A program made the translations under genes and the position numbers. Shown in pieces: positions 8,178 through 17,035 of a DNA stretch of 64,000 nt (positions are counted from its first letter, which is position 1; each line of letters opens with the position of its first letter). This DNA is from Variovorax sp. Root473 (lineage in GTDB: Bacteria; Pseudomonadota; Gammaproteobacteria; Burkholderiales; Burkholderiaceae_C). The notes beneath the pieces were generated by a model. That model worked only from the letters and a program-made list of their open reading frames with translations, ran no database searches and was not told the DNA's origin. The stretch lies in NCBI RefSeq assembly GCF_001426505.1, contig NZ_LMEV01000020.1, positions 177,606 through 241,605 on the forward strand. Reading direction: 5' to 3'.

Positions 8178-10127
8178 TCAGGCCTCGGCGATTTCGGCCA
8201 CGATGTGGCGCGCGGCGACCTGCGCGCCCACGGCCACATGCAGCGCCGCGACGCGGCCCGCACGGGGTGCGCAGTGCACGTGTTCCATCTTCATGGCTTC
8301 GAGCGTGACCAGCGGCTGGCCCGCGGCGACGGTGTCGCCCTCGGCGGCCAACAGCGCGACCACGCGGCCGTTCATCGAGGCGCGCAGCAGGCCGTCACTG
8401 CCGCCCGCGTCGGCGCGCGCCACGGCCACGTGCGTGAGGTCGTCGAGGCGGAAGGCGCGGCCGTCGAAATGGAAGTCGACGCGGTCGGCGCACCGCACGA
8501 CACGCGCCTGCGCGGCCACGCCGTCGCAGGCGAAGCGCAGCAGGCCGTCGTCCGTGAGCGCCAGCAAGGCGAGCGACACGGGCGCGGCGTCATCCAGCAC
8601 GACGTCGAAGGACGCGGCGCCGCGCGGTGTCACGCGCGCCGTGTGCACGGCACCGTCGAGCGCGAAACGCAAAGCGTTGGGCAGCGTGTGCGCCAGCGGC
8701 GAGGGCCAGCCGCGCGCGCCGGTCTGCAGCAGCAGGGCCGCGAGCAGGGCGGCGCGCGTGTCGGTCGCGGCGTCGGTGGCCAGCAGCGCGTCGAGGTGGT
8801 CGCCGATGAAGGCGGTGGTCGCCTCGCCGCGGGCGAACACCGGGTGCGCGAGCGCGCGCTGCAGCAGCGCCTGGTTGGTCGGCAGGCCGAGCGCGACCGT
8901 GTCGCGCAGGCCCGCGAGCAGCCGCTGCCGCGCCTCGTCGCGCGTGCGGCCCGAAGCGATGAGCTTGCCGATCATCGAGTCATAGAAGGGCGGCACTTCG
9001 GCGCCGTCGCGCAGCGCATGTTCGGTGCGCAGCGCCGGTGACGTGCGCCATGCGCTCAGCGTGCCGCTCTGCGGCAGGAAGCCCTGCAGCGGGTCTTCGG
9101 CGCAGAGCCGAACCTCGATGGCATGGCCGGCGATGCGCACGTCGTCCTGCGTGAGCGGCAGCGGCTCACCGGCCGCCACGCGCAGTTGCAGCTCGACGAG
9201 GTCCAGGCCCGTCACCGCTTCGGTCACGGGGTGCTCCACCTGCAGCCGCGTGTTCATTTCCATGAACCAGTACTGGCCTTGTGCGTCGAGCAGGAACTCG
9301 AGCGTGCCCGCGCCTTCGTAGGCGATGGCCTTCGCGGCGGCCACGGCGGTGGCGCCCATGCGCGCGCGCAGCGCGGCATCGACCGCTGGCGAGGGCGCTT
9401 CCTCGATCACCTTCTGGTGGCGCCGCTGCACCGAGCAGTCGCGCTCGCCGAGGTGGATCGCATGGCCGTGGCGGTCGGCAAACACCTGGATCTCGATGTG
9501 GCGCGGCGCGACGATGGCGCGCTCCAAAATCACGGTGGCGTCGCCGAAGGCATGCAGCGCCTCGGACTGCGCACTTTGCAGCTGCTCGGCGAAGGCGCCG
9601 GCCGAGGTCACGAGCCGCATGCCGCGTCCACCGCCACCGGCCGTGGCCTTGATCATCACGGGCCAGCCGATGCGCTCGGCCTCGGCGACCAGCGTGGCGG
9701 TGCTTTGATCGTCGCCCTGGTAACCGGGAATGCACGGCACGCCGGCCGCCTGCATCAGACGCTTGGCGCCGGCCTTGTCGCCCATCGAAAGAATGGCTTC
9801 GGGCGATGGTCCGATGAAGACCAGCTTCGCGTCGCGGCAGGCCTGCGCGAAGGCCGCGTTCTCGGCCAGGAAGCCGTAGCCCGGGTGCACCGCGTCGGCG
9901 CCGCTGGCACGGGCCGCGGCAATGATCGCGTCGATGTTCAGGTAGCTCTGCGCGGGCAGCGGCTCGCCGATGCACACGGATTCGTCGGCCTGGCGCACGT
10001 GCTCGGCGTGCGCATCGGCGCGGGAGTACACCGCGACCGTGCGGTAGCCCATGGCGCGCGCGGTGCGCATCACGCGCACCGCAATTTCGCCGCGGTTGGC
10101 AATCAGGATCTTGTCAAAAGCGCTCAT
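8178..10127 (-). CDS. Acyl-CoA carboxylase alpha subunit (biotin carboxylase plus BCCP), geranyl/methylcrotonyl-CoA type
   Basis: The 649-residue product begins with the biotin carboxylase fold (FDKILIANRGEIAVRVMRTA), has the ATP-grasp loop KATAGGGGRGMR and the catalytic stretch MEMNTRLQVEHPVTE. It ends with a biotinyl domain whose attachment site is EAMKMEH. It carboxylates biotin and passes CO2 to the beta subunit. Its length fits methylcrotonyl-CoA or geranyl-CoA carboxylase alpha subunits. The start ATG at 10127 overlaps the beta-subunit stop as ATGA, indicating translational coupling. The GCC-like beta subunit and AtuD/AtuG-like neighbours favour a terpenoid or branched acyl-CoA substrate (inference). 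Confidence 0.93.
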   Translation of the reverse strand: MSAFDKILIANRGEIAVRVMRTARAMGYRTVAVYSRADAHAEHVRQADESVCIGEPLPAQSYLNIDAIIAAARASGADAVHPGYGFLAENAAFAQACRDAKLVFIGPSPEAILSMGDKAGAKRLMQAAGVPCIPGYQGDDQSTATLVAEAERIGWPVMIKATAGGGGRGMRLVTSAGAFAEQLQSAQSEALHAFGDATVILERAIVAPRHIEIQVFADRHGHAIHLGERDCSVQRRHQKVIEEAPSPAVDAALRARMGATAVAAAKAIAYEGAGTLEFLLDAQGQYWFMEMNTRLQVEHPVTEAVTGLDLVELQLRVAAGEPLPLTQDDVRIAGHAIEVRLCAEDPLQGFLPQSGTLSAWRTSPALRTEHALRDGAEVPPFYDSMIGKLIASGRTRDEARQRLLAGLRDTVALGLPTNQALLQRALAHPVFARGEATTAFIGDHLDALLATDAATDTRAALLAALLLQTGARGWPSPLAHTLPNALRFALDGAVHTARVTPRGAASFDVVLDDAAPVSLALLALTDDGLLRFACDGVAAQARVVRCADRVDFHFDGRAFRLDDLTHVAVARADAGGSDGLLRASMNGRVVALLAAEGDTVAAGQPLVTLEAMKMEHVHCAPRAGRVAALHVAVGAQVAARHIVAEIAEA

Positions 10128-11734
10128 GGCCGTGCCACCGAAAACTGCATGGGTTGCGGCGCGCGGGCCTCGGCGTCGCGGCAGATCGACAGCGTCTCGG
10201 CCAGCACGGCGCGCGTGTCGCGCGGGTCGATCACGCCGTCGTCGAGCAGCAGCGCGCTGGTGGTGAAGACGCTCATCTGGCGATCGAAGCGCTCGACGAT
10301 CTGGCGCTGCATCGCGTCGATCCTGTCGCGGTCGACGGCACCCTTGCGGGCCATGCCGGCCTCCATCACGATGGCCATGGTCTGCGCGGCCTGCTCGCCG
10401 CCCATCACGGCGGTGCGCGCGTTGGGCCAGCTGAAGCAAAAGCGCGGTGCAAACCCGCGTCCGCACATGCCGTAGTTGCCCGCGCCGTAGGAGGCGCCGC
10501 AGTGCAGCGTGATCTGCGGCACGCTGGCATTGGTCACGGCCTGGATCATCTTGGCGCCGTGCTTGATGATGCCGGCCTCCTCGTGCGCGCGGCCCACCAT
10601 GTAGCCCGTGATGTTCTGCAGGTAGACGATAGGCGTGCGCGACTGGCAGCAGGCCTGGATGAAGTGCGTGGCCTTGGTGGCGCCGTCGGAATCGATGGGA
10701 CCGTTGTTGGTGATGATGCCCACCGCGTGGCCTTCCAGGCGGATGTGGCCGCAGACGGTGGCGCTGCCGTAGTGCTCGCTGAAGGCCAGGAACTCCGAGC
10801 CATCGGCGATGCGCGCGATGACCTCGCGCATGTCCACCGGGCGGCGGCCGTCGGCGGGCATGAGGCCCATCAGCTCCTCGGCGTCGTGGCGCGGCGGTGC
10901 GAAGGCGCGCGCCGTTTCGTCGCGCGCCCAGTCGATGCCGCCGAGGATGGCGCGCGCGATGCGCAGCGCGTCGCGGTCGTCCTCGGCGAGGTAATCGCCC
11001 AGGCCCGAGATATGGGTGTGCATGACGGCGCCGCCCAGTTCTTCCTCGGTGGCGATCTCGCCGGTGGCCGCCTTCAAGAGCGGCGGCCCGGCCAGGAAGG
11101 CCCGCGTGCGGTCGCGCACCATCACGATGTAGTCCGACAGGCCCGTCTGGTAGGCGCCGCCCGCGGTCGACGAACCGTGCGTCACCGTCACCACCGGCAG
11201 GCCCGCGGCCGAGAGCCGCGCGAGGTTGCGGAAGATGTTGCCGCCGCGCACGAAGTCCTGCACGCGGTACTGCATGAGGTTGGCGCCCGCGCTTTCCACC
11301 AGCTGGACGAAGGGCAACTTGTTCTCCAGCGCGATCTCGTGCAGCCGCAGCTGCTTGTCCAGCCCCATGGGCTGCAGCGCGCCGGCGTCGATGCCGGAGT
11401 CGGAGGCGCTGATCATGCAGCGCACGCCCGCCACGCGCCCGATGCCGGCGATCAGGCCGCCGCCGGGCACGCTCTTCGAGAGGTCGGGGTTGTCCTGGCC
11501 GAGGCCCGCGAGGGTAGCGAGCGGCAGGAAGGGCGCGCCGGTGTCCAGCAGCAGCGCGAGACGCTCGCGTGGCAGCAGCTGGCCGCGCCTGGCGAAGCGC
11601 TCGGCCGAGGCGCTGGAGGCGGCCACGGCGCGGGCTTCGTGCGACCGGACCTGGTCCAGCAGCGACAGCATGCTCGCGCGGTTGGCCTGATAGGTGTCTC
11701 CGGCGGTCTGCAGCCGGGATTCGAGGAAAGGCAT
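10124..11734 (-). CDS. Acyl-CoA carboxylase beta subunit (carboxyltransferase), geranyl-CoA carboxylase-like
   Basis: The 536-residue product is a carboxyltransferase with the crotonase-like halves expected of MCC/GCC beta subunits. Conserved blocks are RGQLLPRERLALLLD, THGSSTAGGAYQTGLSDYI, FLAGPPLLKAATGEIA and YGAGNYGMCGRGF. The HGSSTAGGAY and LAGPPLLKAATGE wording is closer to my recollection of AtuC (geranyl-CoA carboxylase) than of LiuB (methylcrotonyl-CoA carboxylase), which reads MGSCTAGGAY. This needs alignment. It is the first gene of the five-gene operon. The ATG at 11734 starts the conserved MPFLESRL. There is no good ribosome site; an 11-bp inverted repeat ends 4 nt upstream. Confidence 0.92.
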   Translation of the reverse strand: MPFLESRLQTAGDTYQANRASMLSLLDQVRSHEARAVAASSASAERFARRGQLLPRERLALLLDTGAPFLPLATLAGLGQDNPDLSKSVPGGGLIAGIGRVAGVRCMISASDSGIDAGALQPMGLDKQLRLHEIALENKLPFVQLVESAGANLMQYRVQDFVRGGNIFRNLARLSAAGLPVVTVTHGSSTAGGAYQTGLSDYIVMVRDRTRAFLAGPPLLKAATGEIATEEELGGAVMHTHISGLGDYLAEDDRDALRIARAILGGIDWARDETARAFAPPRHDAEELMGLMPADGRRPVDMREVIARIADGSEFLAFSEHYGSATVCGHIRLEGHAVGIITNNGPIDSDGATKATHFIQACCQSRTPIVYLQNITGYMVGRAHEEAGIIKHGAKMIQAVTNASVPQITLHCGASYGAGNYGMCGRGFAPRFCFSWPNARTAVMGGEQAAQTMAIVMEAGMARKGAVDRDRIDAMQRQIVERFDRQMSVFTTSALLLDDGVIDPRDTRAVLAETLSICRDAEARAPQPMQFSVARP

Positions 11735-11738
11735 GGAG

Positions 11739-11777
11739 GTCTGTGCGAAGCGCAACGAGTCGTTCGCACAGACTTTA
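11739..11777 (-). promoter_or_regulatory. Long dyad overlapping the probable promoter of the acyl-CoA carboxylase operon
   Basis: Perfect 11-bp arms GTCTGTGCGAA (11739-11749) and TTCGCACAGAC (11763-11773) are separated by 13 bp. A -10-like TAAAGT reads on the minus strand at 11777-11772, so transcription would start within the dyad. This is typical of a repressor operator, and AtuR/LiuR-type regulators are candidates. No regulator gene is adjacent. As RNA the dyad could also fold just before the start codon. Confidence 0.5.
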
Positions 11778-11807
11778 GGAGGCGGGGCCCGGACCCGCTT
11801 GCGCCAA

Positions 11808-12590
11808 CTAGCTGGGGCGTACGCGCCGCTGCGCGGCGGTGGCCGGCGCAGCGTCAAGGCTGCTGCCCGTGACCACCCAGTAGATGAAGATCAGCACCGC
11901 GCCGGCCGTGCCGAACACCGTGAGGCCCATGTAGCTGCCGCCGAGCGTGAGCGCGTCGACCGGGGCGGCGGCCGTGCAGATCATGCTGGCCGCGCTCATG
12001 CCCACGTAGTGCATGGTGCAGACCGCCACGCCCATCACGGCGGCGGCCCCCACCTGGTGGCTGAGCTTGCGCAGGTTGAAGGCCAGCCACAGCGCGGCGG
12101 CGGCGGCCGTGATGGCGATGACCACCGACAGCGCGACCATGCCGAAGTCGAAGCTCATCGTGGCCCGCATGTTCATCGCGAACATGCCCATGTAGTGCAT
12201 CACGCACACGCCCAGGCCGGCCAGCAGGCTGCCCGCCAGCCAGCCAGAGCGGCTGAACTTGGCGCGCCCGCCCGCCAGGTACAGCGCAATGCCGGAGATC
12301 AGGATGGCCGCCACCAGCGAGACGATGGTCAGCGGCATGTTGTACGAGATGCCGAAGGGCAGCCGGTAGGCCAGCATGCCGATGAAGTGCATCGACCAGA
12401 TGCCGATGCCGCCCAGCGCCACCGCGGCGCAGGCCACGATGGCCAGGTTGGGTTTGCCGTCGGCGCCGACCATGCGCCCGGCACAGATCAGGGCCACGAG
12501 CGAGCCGAAAAAGGAAATGACGAACGAAAGTGCGATCAGTCCCAGGGAGTATTCGGGCGATAGCACTTGGCCTACGACGAGTGGAGTCAT
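11808..12590 (-). CDS. Stand-alone MHYT-domain integral membrane sensor
   Basis: The 260-residue product is a seven-helix MHYT protein. The three diagnostic repeats are SMHFIGM, VMHYMGM and TMHYVGM, at the ends of transmembrane helices facing the periplasm. MHYT domains are proposed to bind copper and sense oxygen, CO or NO. Usually they are fused to GGDEF/EAL or histidine kinase modules; here nothing follows except a short basic tail (QRRVRPS). The output is therefore unclear and may involve a partner protein. It lies downstream of the propeller lipoprotein on the same strand after 119 bp of partly AT-rich DNA, so it probably has its own promoter. Confidence 0.92.
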   Translation of the reverse strand: MTPLVVGQVLSPEYSLGLIALSFVISFFGSLVALICAGRMVGADGKPNLAIVACAAVALGGIGIWSMHFIGMLAYRLPFGISYNMPLTIVSLVAAILISGIALYLAGGRAKFSRSGWLAGSLLAGLGVCVMHYMGMFAMNMRATMSFDFGMVALSVVIAITAAAAALWLAFNLRKLSHQVGAAAVMGVAVCTMHYVGMSAASMICTAAAPVDALTLGGSYMGLTVFGTAGAVLIFIYWVVTGSSLDAAPATAAQRRVRPS

Positions 12591-12669
12591 GCGGTGTCCC
12601 TTCGGGAAAAGGCGTTTCGCAGACCCCGACGACCCTATGCAGTCGGAACGCCGCGAAGCGTCCCGGCCA

Positions 12670-12690
12670 GTTTGTAATATGTGTTTGTAA
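12670..12690 (-). promoter_or_regulatory. AT-rich direct repeats upstream of the MHYT gene
   Basis: GTTTGTAA occurs at 12670-12677 and 12683-12690 in an AT-rich patch that contrasts with the surrounding GC-rich DNA. The patch lies 80-100 bp upstream of the MHYT start and right after the lipoprotein stop codon. It may contain the MHYT promoter and a binding site, but no convincing -35/-10 pair can be assigned. Confidence 0.3.
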
Positions 12691-12709
12691 AAGTAAACAG
12701 AAATCTGTA

Positions 12710-14377
12710 CTAATTGTTACCCTGAATGACAGGCCGAATTCGATAGATCGAATTGTTCCTGTCGGCGGCCACGTAGACCGTGCCGTCGCGGCCCACGGCC
12801 ACGCCCGTCACCACGTACGGCGGTGGCAGGCCAGGCCCGGCCGCCAGGCCGATGGGCAGGTTGTCGGCGACCGTGCGGCGGGTGCCGGTGGCAGGGTCGA
12901 TCTCGACCAGCCGGCGCGCCGCGCTCTCGGCCACGATGAAGCTGCCCCACGGCGTCTGGGCCAGGCCCTCGGGCAGCGCCAGGCCGTCGGCCACCGCGCG
13001 CAGCGGTGCGCTGGCGTCCAGCGGAATGCGCAGCAGCCGGCCGGCCGCCTCGGTCACGTAGAGCGCGCCGTCCTGGCCCACCACCAGCTGCACCGGGCCG
13101 TTCAGGCCGCTAGCGAGCACTGACTTTTCTGCAAATTTCGGCCCGCTGGCGCGTGTGATGCTGCCGGTGGCAAGTTCGGCGTAGATCACGCTGCCGTCGG
13201 CCATCGGCAGCGCATCGAACGGGGCCTTCAGGCCGTGGATCGTTTCGACCGTCTTCAGGGTCTTTCGGTCGACCAGCTGCACCGAGCCCGTGAACCACGA
13301 GGTCAGCGCGAAGAGCTTGGGCGACAGCCCGACCGCGAACGGGTAGTCGAGTTCGGGCTCGCGCTGCATGCGGAACACGTCGCGCACCTCGCCGGTGCGC
13401 ACGTCGACCTGCCGGAAGCCGAACACGTCGGCCACCCAGAGGTCGTTGCCGTCGATCTTGAGACCGGCCGGCACCGCGAGCTTGCCGCTGGTGAGCGTGC
13501 GCAGTTGGCCGGTGGCGGGGTTGAAGGCCTGCACCTCGTTGTTGGCCATGTTCGAGACGTAGATCGTGCCGTCGGGCGTGTCCTTGGCAATGGCCAGGTT
13601 GTCGAGCGAGGGCCGCAGCTGCTTGGCGACGGTCTTGCGCCCGCTGGCCAGGTCCACCTTCACCAGCTCGCCGCTGCGCGCGTCGACCACCCAGAGGTTG
13701 CCCTTGCCGTCGAGGTTGGCGGCGGCCGGGATCTTGAAGCCGTCGGCGATCACGGTCATGTGGCCGTTCGCCGGATCGATCTTCACGACCTGGCCCTTGA
13801 ACCACAGCGGCCCGTAGAGCAGCCCGTCGGGCCCGACCTCGAAGCCGTTGAAGCCGCCCATGTCCTTCTTGATGAGCCGGGGCGGCTTCTTGCCCTCGCG
13901 GTCGATTTCCCACAGCGCATCGCCGAGGAACACCTGCGAGGCGTAGAGCTTGCCGTTCCTGCGGTCGAAGTCCAGCGAGTTCAGCCCGGGCAGGTCCTTG
14001 GCGAGCACGCGCAGCGGCGCGCTGTCGTTCTCGCGGTAGCGCAGCATGCCCATGAGGTAGTTGGTCCAGGCCAGCTCGCCCTTCGGCCCGACCGCGATGT
14101 CGTCGGCCTGGCCTTCGGGCGCGTCGACCAGCACCTTGGCGGCGCCGGTCTGGCGGTCGACCTCCCACAGCGTGTTGCCGAGCACGGAGCCCGCCAGCAG
14201 CCGGCCCTTCGCATCGATGGCCAGGCCGTGCACGCCCGCGAAGGACGACGGGGCCACGAGCACTTCGGGCGCGGCCCAGGCGGCGGGGCGCTTGGGGGGC
14301 GGCGACAGCGTGCTGCAGGCGGCGAGCAGGGCGAGGGCGGCGGTCAGCGCGGCTGCGCGGATCGAGCGACGGGGCAT
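12710..14377 (-). CDS. Beta-propeller (NHL/SMP-30-like) lipoprotein
   Basis: The N-terminus MPRRSIRAAALTAALALLAAC is a lipoprotein signal peptide with the lipobox LLAAC. The mature part is a series of about 40-residue repeats of the NHL/SMP-30 kind, such as VHGLAIDAKGRLLAGSVLGN, DGLLYGPLWFKGQ and GKGNLWVVDARSGELVKVDL. At 555 residues it could form one long or two consecutive propellers. It is probably anchored in the outer membrane facing the periplasm; the ligand or enzymatic activity is unknown. The ATG at 14377 has AGGAG upstream. There is no obvious functional link to MHYT downstream or DUF445 upstream. Confidence 0.87.
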   Translation of the reverse strand: MPRRSIRAAALTAALALLAACSTLSPPPKRPAAWAAPEVLVAPSSFAGVHGLAIDAKGRLLAGSVLGNTLWEVDRQTGAAKVLVDAPEGQADDIAVGPKGELAWTNYLMGMLRYRENDSAPLRVLAKDLPGLNSLDFDRRNGKLYASQVFLGDALWEIDREGKKPPRLIKKDMGGFNGFEVGPDGLLYGPLWFKGQVVKIDPANGHMTVIADGFKIPAAANLDGKGNLWVVDARSGELVKVDLASGRKTVAKQLRPSLDNLAIAKDTPDGTIYVSNMANNEVQAFNPATGQLRTLTSGKLAVPAGLKIDGNDLWVADVFGFRQVDVRTGEVRDVFRMQREPELDYPFAVGLSPKLFALTSWFTGSVQLVDRKTLKTVETIHGLKAPFDALPMADGSVIYAELATGSITRASGPKFAEKSVLASGLNGPVQLVVGQDGALYVTEAAGRLLRIPLDASAPLRAVADGLALPEGLAQTPWGSFIVAESAARRLVEIDPATGTRRTVADNLPIGLAAGPGLPPPYVVTGVAVGRDGTVYVAADRNNSIYRIRPVIQGNN

Positions 14378-14506
14378 GGCGATCTCCTCTGGGTTGGCGT
14401 TGTGGCGGATGCGACAGTGCGCCCGCAGTCTAGGAGCCGATGCGCCCCGCACAGTCGCTCGCGGGACTGGATGCGGACTTTTGTTCGCTGCGGATAACCC
14501 TCGGCG

Positions 14507-15730
14507 TCAGCCGCGCAGCAGCTGCGTCGCCGTGTGGATCAGCAGCCCCACGAGCCCGCCCACCAGCGTGCCGTTGATGCGGATGAACTGCAGGTCGCGT
14601 CCGATGTGGCGTTCGAGCTCGTCGGTCATCTCATGCGCGTTCCACTCGCCCACGCGCTGTTCGATGTAGCGGCGGATGTCCTCGCGGTAGCGCTCGATGG
14701 CGGCCGGCGCGGCGGCTTCGAGCTGCTCGTTGATCCAGGCGCGGATCGCCGCGTCGCTGTGCAGCCGCTGGCCCAGCGCGCCGGCCATGGTCGCGATGCG
14801 CTGGCGGATGGTCGAGTCGGGGCGCCCGAGGTCGTCGTGCAGCCAGCCCAGCAGCTCGCCCCACAGGCCGTGCAGGTAGTCGCCCAGCGCGGGGTGGGCG
14901 ATGAGTTCGGCGCGGATCTGCTCGCCGCGCTGCTGGAACTCGGGGTCGAGCTTCAGGCGCACCACGAAGTCGTCGACGAAGTGGTCGAAGCGCCGGCGCA
15001 TCGGGTGGTCGGGCTCGGCCGCCAGTTCGGCCAGCGTGCGCGCGATGGCGGCCACGATCTTGCGCGTGGCGAGCTTGGCCGCCACCTGGTCCAGGCCGAC
15101 GTAGCGCAGCGTCTTGATCTCGCGCGCGATGGCCTCGGTGATGTGCGCCTGCACCTCGTCGCCGTCGAGCAGGTCGGCCACCTGCTGCAGCACGTCGTCG
15201 AGCAGCGCCTGATGGCGTCCGCCCGCCGTGAGCGCGTCGAGCGCCTGGCCGGTGAGGCGCGAGAGGTCGATCCTGGCCAGCCCGGCCGCAGCGGCGCGGC
15301 CCATGAAGTCGCGCACGCGTTCGTCGTCGAAGGCGGCCAGGCCGTAGCGCGTGGCCGCCACGCCCCATTCGCCCAGCTTGTCGCCGCTGGCGGGCCGGGC
15401 CAGCCACTCGGCGATGCGGGCCGCCGCGTCGAACTGGCGCAGCTTGGCCAGCACCTGCGCGGTGCTCAGGAAGTTGTCGCAGATGAAGCCCGCGAGCTTC
15501 GCGCCGATGCGGTCCTTGTTGCTCGGGATGATGGCCGTGTGCGGGATTGGCAGGCCCAGCGGATGGCGAAACAGCGCCACCACCGCGAACCAGTCGGCAA
15601 TGGCGCCGACCATCGCGGCCTCGGCAAAGGCCGCCACGTAGCCCCAGGCCGCGTGCTGGTCGTGCAGCACGGTGGCCAGCGCATACAGCGCCGCTGCCGC
15701 GCACAGCAGGCCGAGCGCAACGCGTTTCAT
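14507..15730 (-). CDS. DUF445 family membrane protein
   Basis: The 407-residue product has an N-terminal membrane anchor (ALGLLCAAAALYALATVL), then the DUF445 hallmarks AAMVGAIADWFAVVALFRHP and IPHTAIIPSNKDRIGAKLAGFI. It ends with a hydrophobic C-terminal segment, GTLVGGLVGLLIHTATQLL. The long middle part is helical and amphipathic. The family is widespread and may be an inner-membrane scaffold; no activity is established. It is 28 bp downstream of argE on the same strand. Confidence 0.9.
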   Translation of the reverse strand: MKRVALGLLCAAAALYALATVLHDQHAAWGYVAAFAEAAMVGAIADWFAVVALFRHPLGLPIPHTAIIPSNKDRIGAKLAGFICDNFLSTAQVLAKLRQFDAAARIAEWLARPASGDKLGEWGVAATRYGLAAFDDERVRDFMGRAAAAGLARIDLSRLTGQALDALTAGGRHQALLDDVLQQVADLLDGDEVQAHITEAIAREIKTLRYVGLDQVAAKLATRKIVAAIARTLAELAAEPDHPMRRRFDHFVDDFVVRLKLDPEFQQRGEQIRAELIAHPALGDYLHGLWGELLGWLHDDLGRPDSTIRQRIATMAGALGQRLHSDAAIRAWINEQLEAAAPAAIERYREDIRRYIEQRVGEWNAHEMTDELERHIGRDLQFIRINGTLVGGLVGLLIHTATQLLRG

Positions 15731-15758
15731 GGGGCGGGCAGGCGGCGCCGGGTGGATG

Positions 15759-16925
15759 TCAGCCGATGACCGGCTCGGACGCCAGGCGCCGCATGAACAG
15801 CTCGCAGCGCGCGAGCTGTTCGAGGCTCACGAACTCATCGGGCTGGTGCGCCTGCTCGATGCTGCCGGGGCCGCACACCACCGTGGGGATGCCGGCGTTC
15901 TTGAACAGGCCCGCTTCGGTGCCGAAGGCCACCAGCGTGGTGCGGTCTTCGCTGGCCAGGCGCTGCGCGAGCAGCGTGACCGGATCGCCGGCCGCGCCCA
16001 GGAAGCTCGGGATCTCGCAGATCGTTTCAAACCTGAAGCCGGCGTCGGGCGCCACCTTCTTCATGGCCGGCTCGATGCTCGCGGCATAGGCCAGCACGTC
16101 GGACTGCATGCGCTTTGCATCGGCCGTGGGCAGGTCGCGGAATTCGTAGCGGAACTCGGCGTCGCGCGGCACCACGTTGTCGGCAATGCCGCCGTGGAAC
16201 TGGCCCACGCTGGCGGTGCTGAAGGGCACGTCGAAGCCGTCGTAGCGTGGCTCGCTGCGCTCGAAGTCTTCGGCCATGTCGCGCACCTTGCCGATCACGC
16301 GCGCCGCCATCTCGATGGCGTTGACCGACTTGGGCGTGAGCGACGAGTGCGCTTCCTTGCCGCGCACGCAGCACTTGTAGCGGTACACGCCCTTGTGCGC
16401 GATGGCCGGCACCATGCTGGTGGGTTCGCCCACGATGCAGGCCAGTGGCTTGATGCCGGCGTCGCGCATGTCGGCAATGAGTTCGCGCACGCCGAAGCAG
16501 CCGATTTCTTCCTCGTACGTGAAGGCGAAGTGCACGGCGAAGGGCGCGTCGCCTTCCAGGAAGTGCTTGGCGTTCGCCAGCGCGATCGCGATGTAGCTCT
16601 TCATGTCGGCCGAGCCGCGGCCGTACAGGCGCTCGTTCTGCACCACGCCCGACAGCGGGTCGACGCTCCAGGCCTGGCCGTCCCAGGGCACCGTGTCGGT
16701 GTGGCCCGAGAGGATCACGCCGGCCGGCTTGCCCTCGCCCAGCGTGGCGAACAGGTTCGCCTTGGTGCGCTCGGCGTTGTAGGTGATGCGGCTCTTCACG
16801 CCCAGGGCGGCGAGGTGCGCCTGGGCGAAGTCGATCAGCTCGAGGTTGCTGTTTGCGCTCACCGTGTTCATGCGAACCAAGGTTTGCGCCATCAAGAGGC
16901 TCTGGGGAGAAAGCGTGTGCTGCAT
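15759..16925 (-). CDS. argE: Acetylornithine deacetylase
   Basis: The 388-residue M20 metallohydrolase has the two-metal site motifs SGHTDTVPWDG, YGRGSADMKSY, TYEEEIGCFG, VGEPTSM and a C-terminal GPGSIEQAHQPDE. The combination fits proteobacterial ArgE, which removes the acetyl group from N-acetylornithine in arginine synthesis. The start ATG at 16925 begins the conserved region; a leader of 110 bp separates it from the divergent glycerophosphodiesterase gene. Related succinyl-diaminopimelate desuccinylases have different spacing. Confidence 0.92.
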   Translation of the reverse strand: MQHTLSPQSLLMAQTLVRMNTVSANSNLELIDFAQAHLAALGVKSRITYNAERTKANLFATLGEGKPAGVILSGHTDTVPWDGQAWSVDPLSGVVQNERLYGRGSADMKSYIAIALANAKHFLEGDAPFAVHFAFTYEEEIGCFGVRELIADMRDAGIKPLACIVGEPTSMVPAIAHKGVYRYKCCVRGKEAHSSLTPKSVNAIEMAARVIGKVRDMAEDFERSEPRYDGFDVPFSTASVGQFHGGIADNVVPRDAEFRYEFRDLPTADAKRMQSDVLAYAASIEPAMKKVAPDAGFRFETICEIPSFLGAAGDPVTLLAQRLASEDRTTLVAFGTEAGLFKNAGIPTVVCGPGSIEQAHQPDEFVSLEQLARCELFMRRLASEPVIG

Positions 16926-17035
16926 GCAACAGATTGTCCGGGAAGTTGAAGGCGCGCGCAGGCGGGTACCGGCGTTGTCACGCGCAGCGGGTAGCCTGCT
17001 TCTTCTTTTTTCTTTGTTTGGATGGAGAAGACAAC

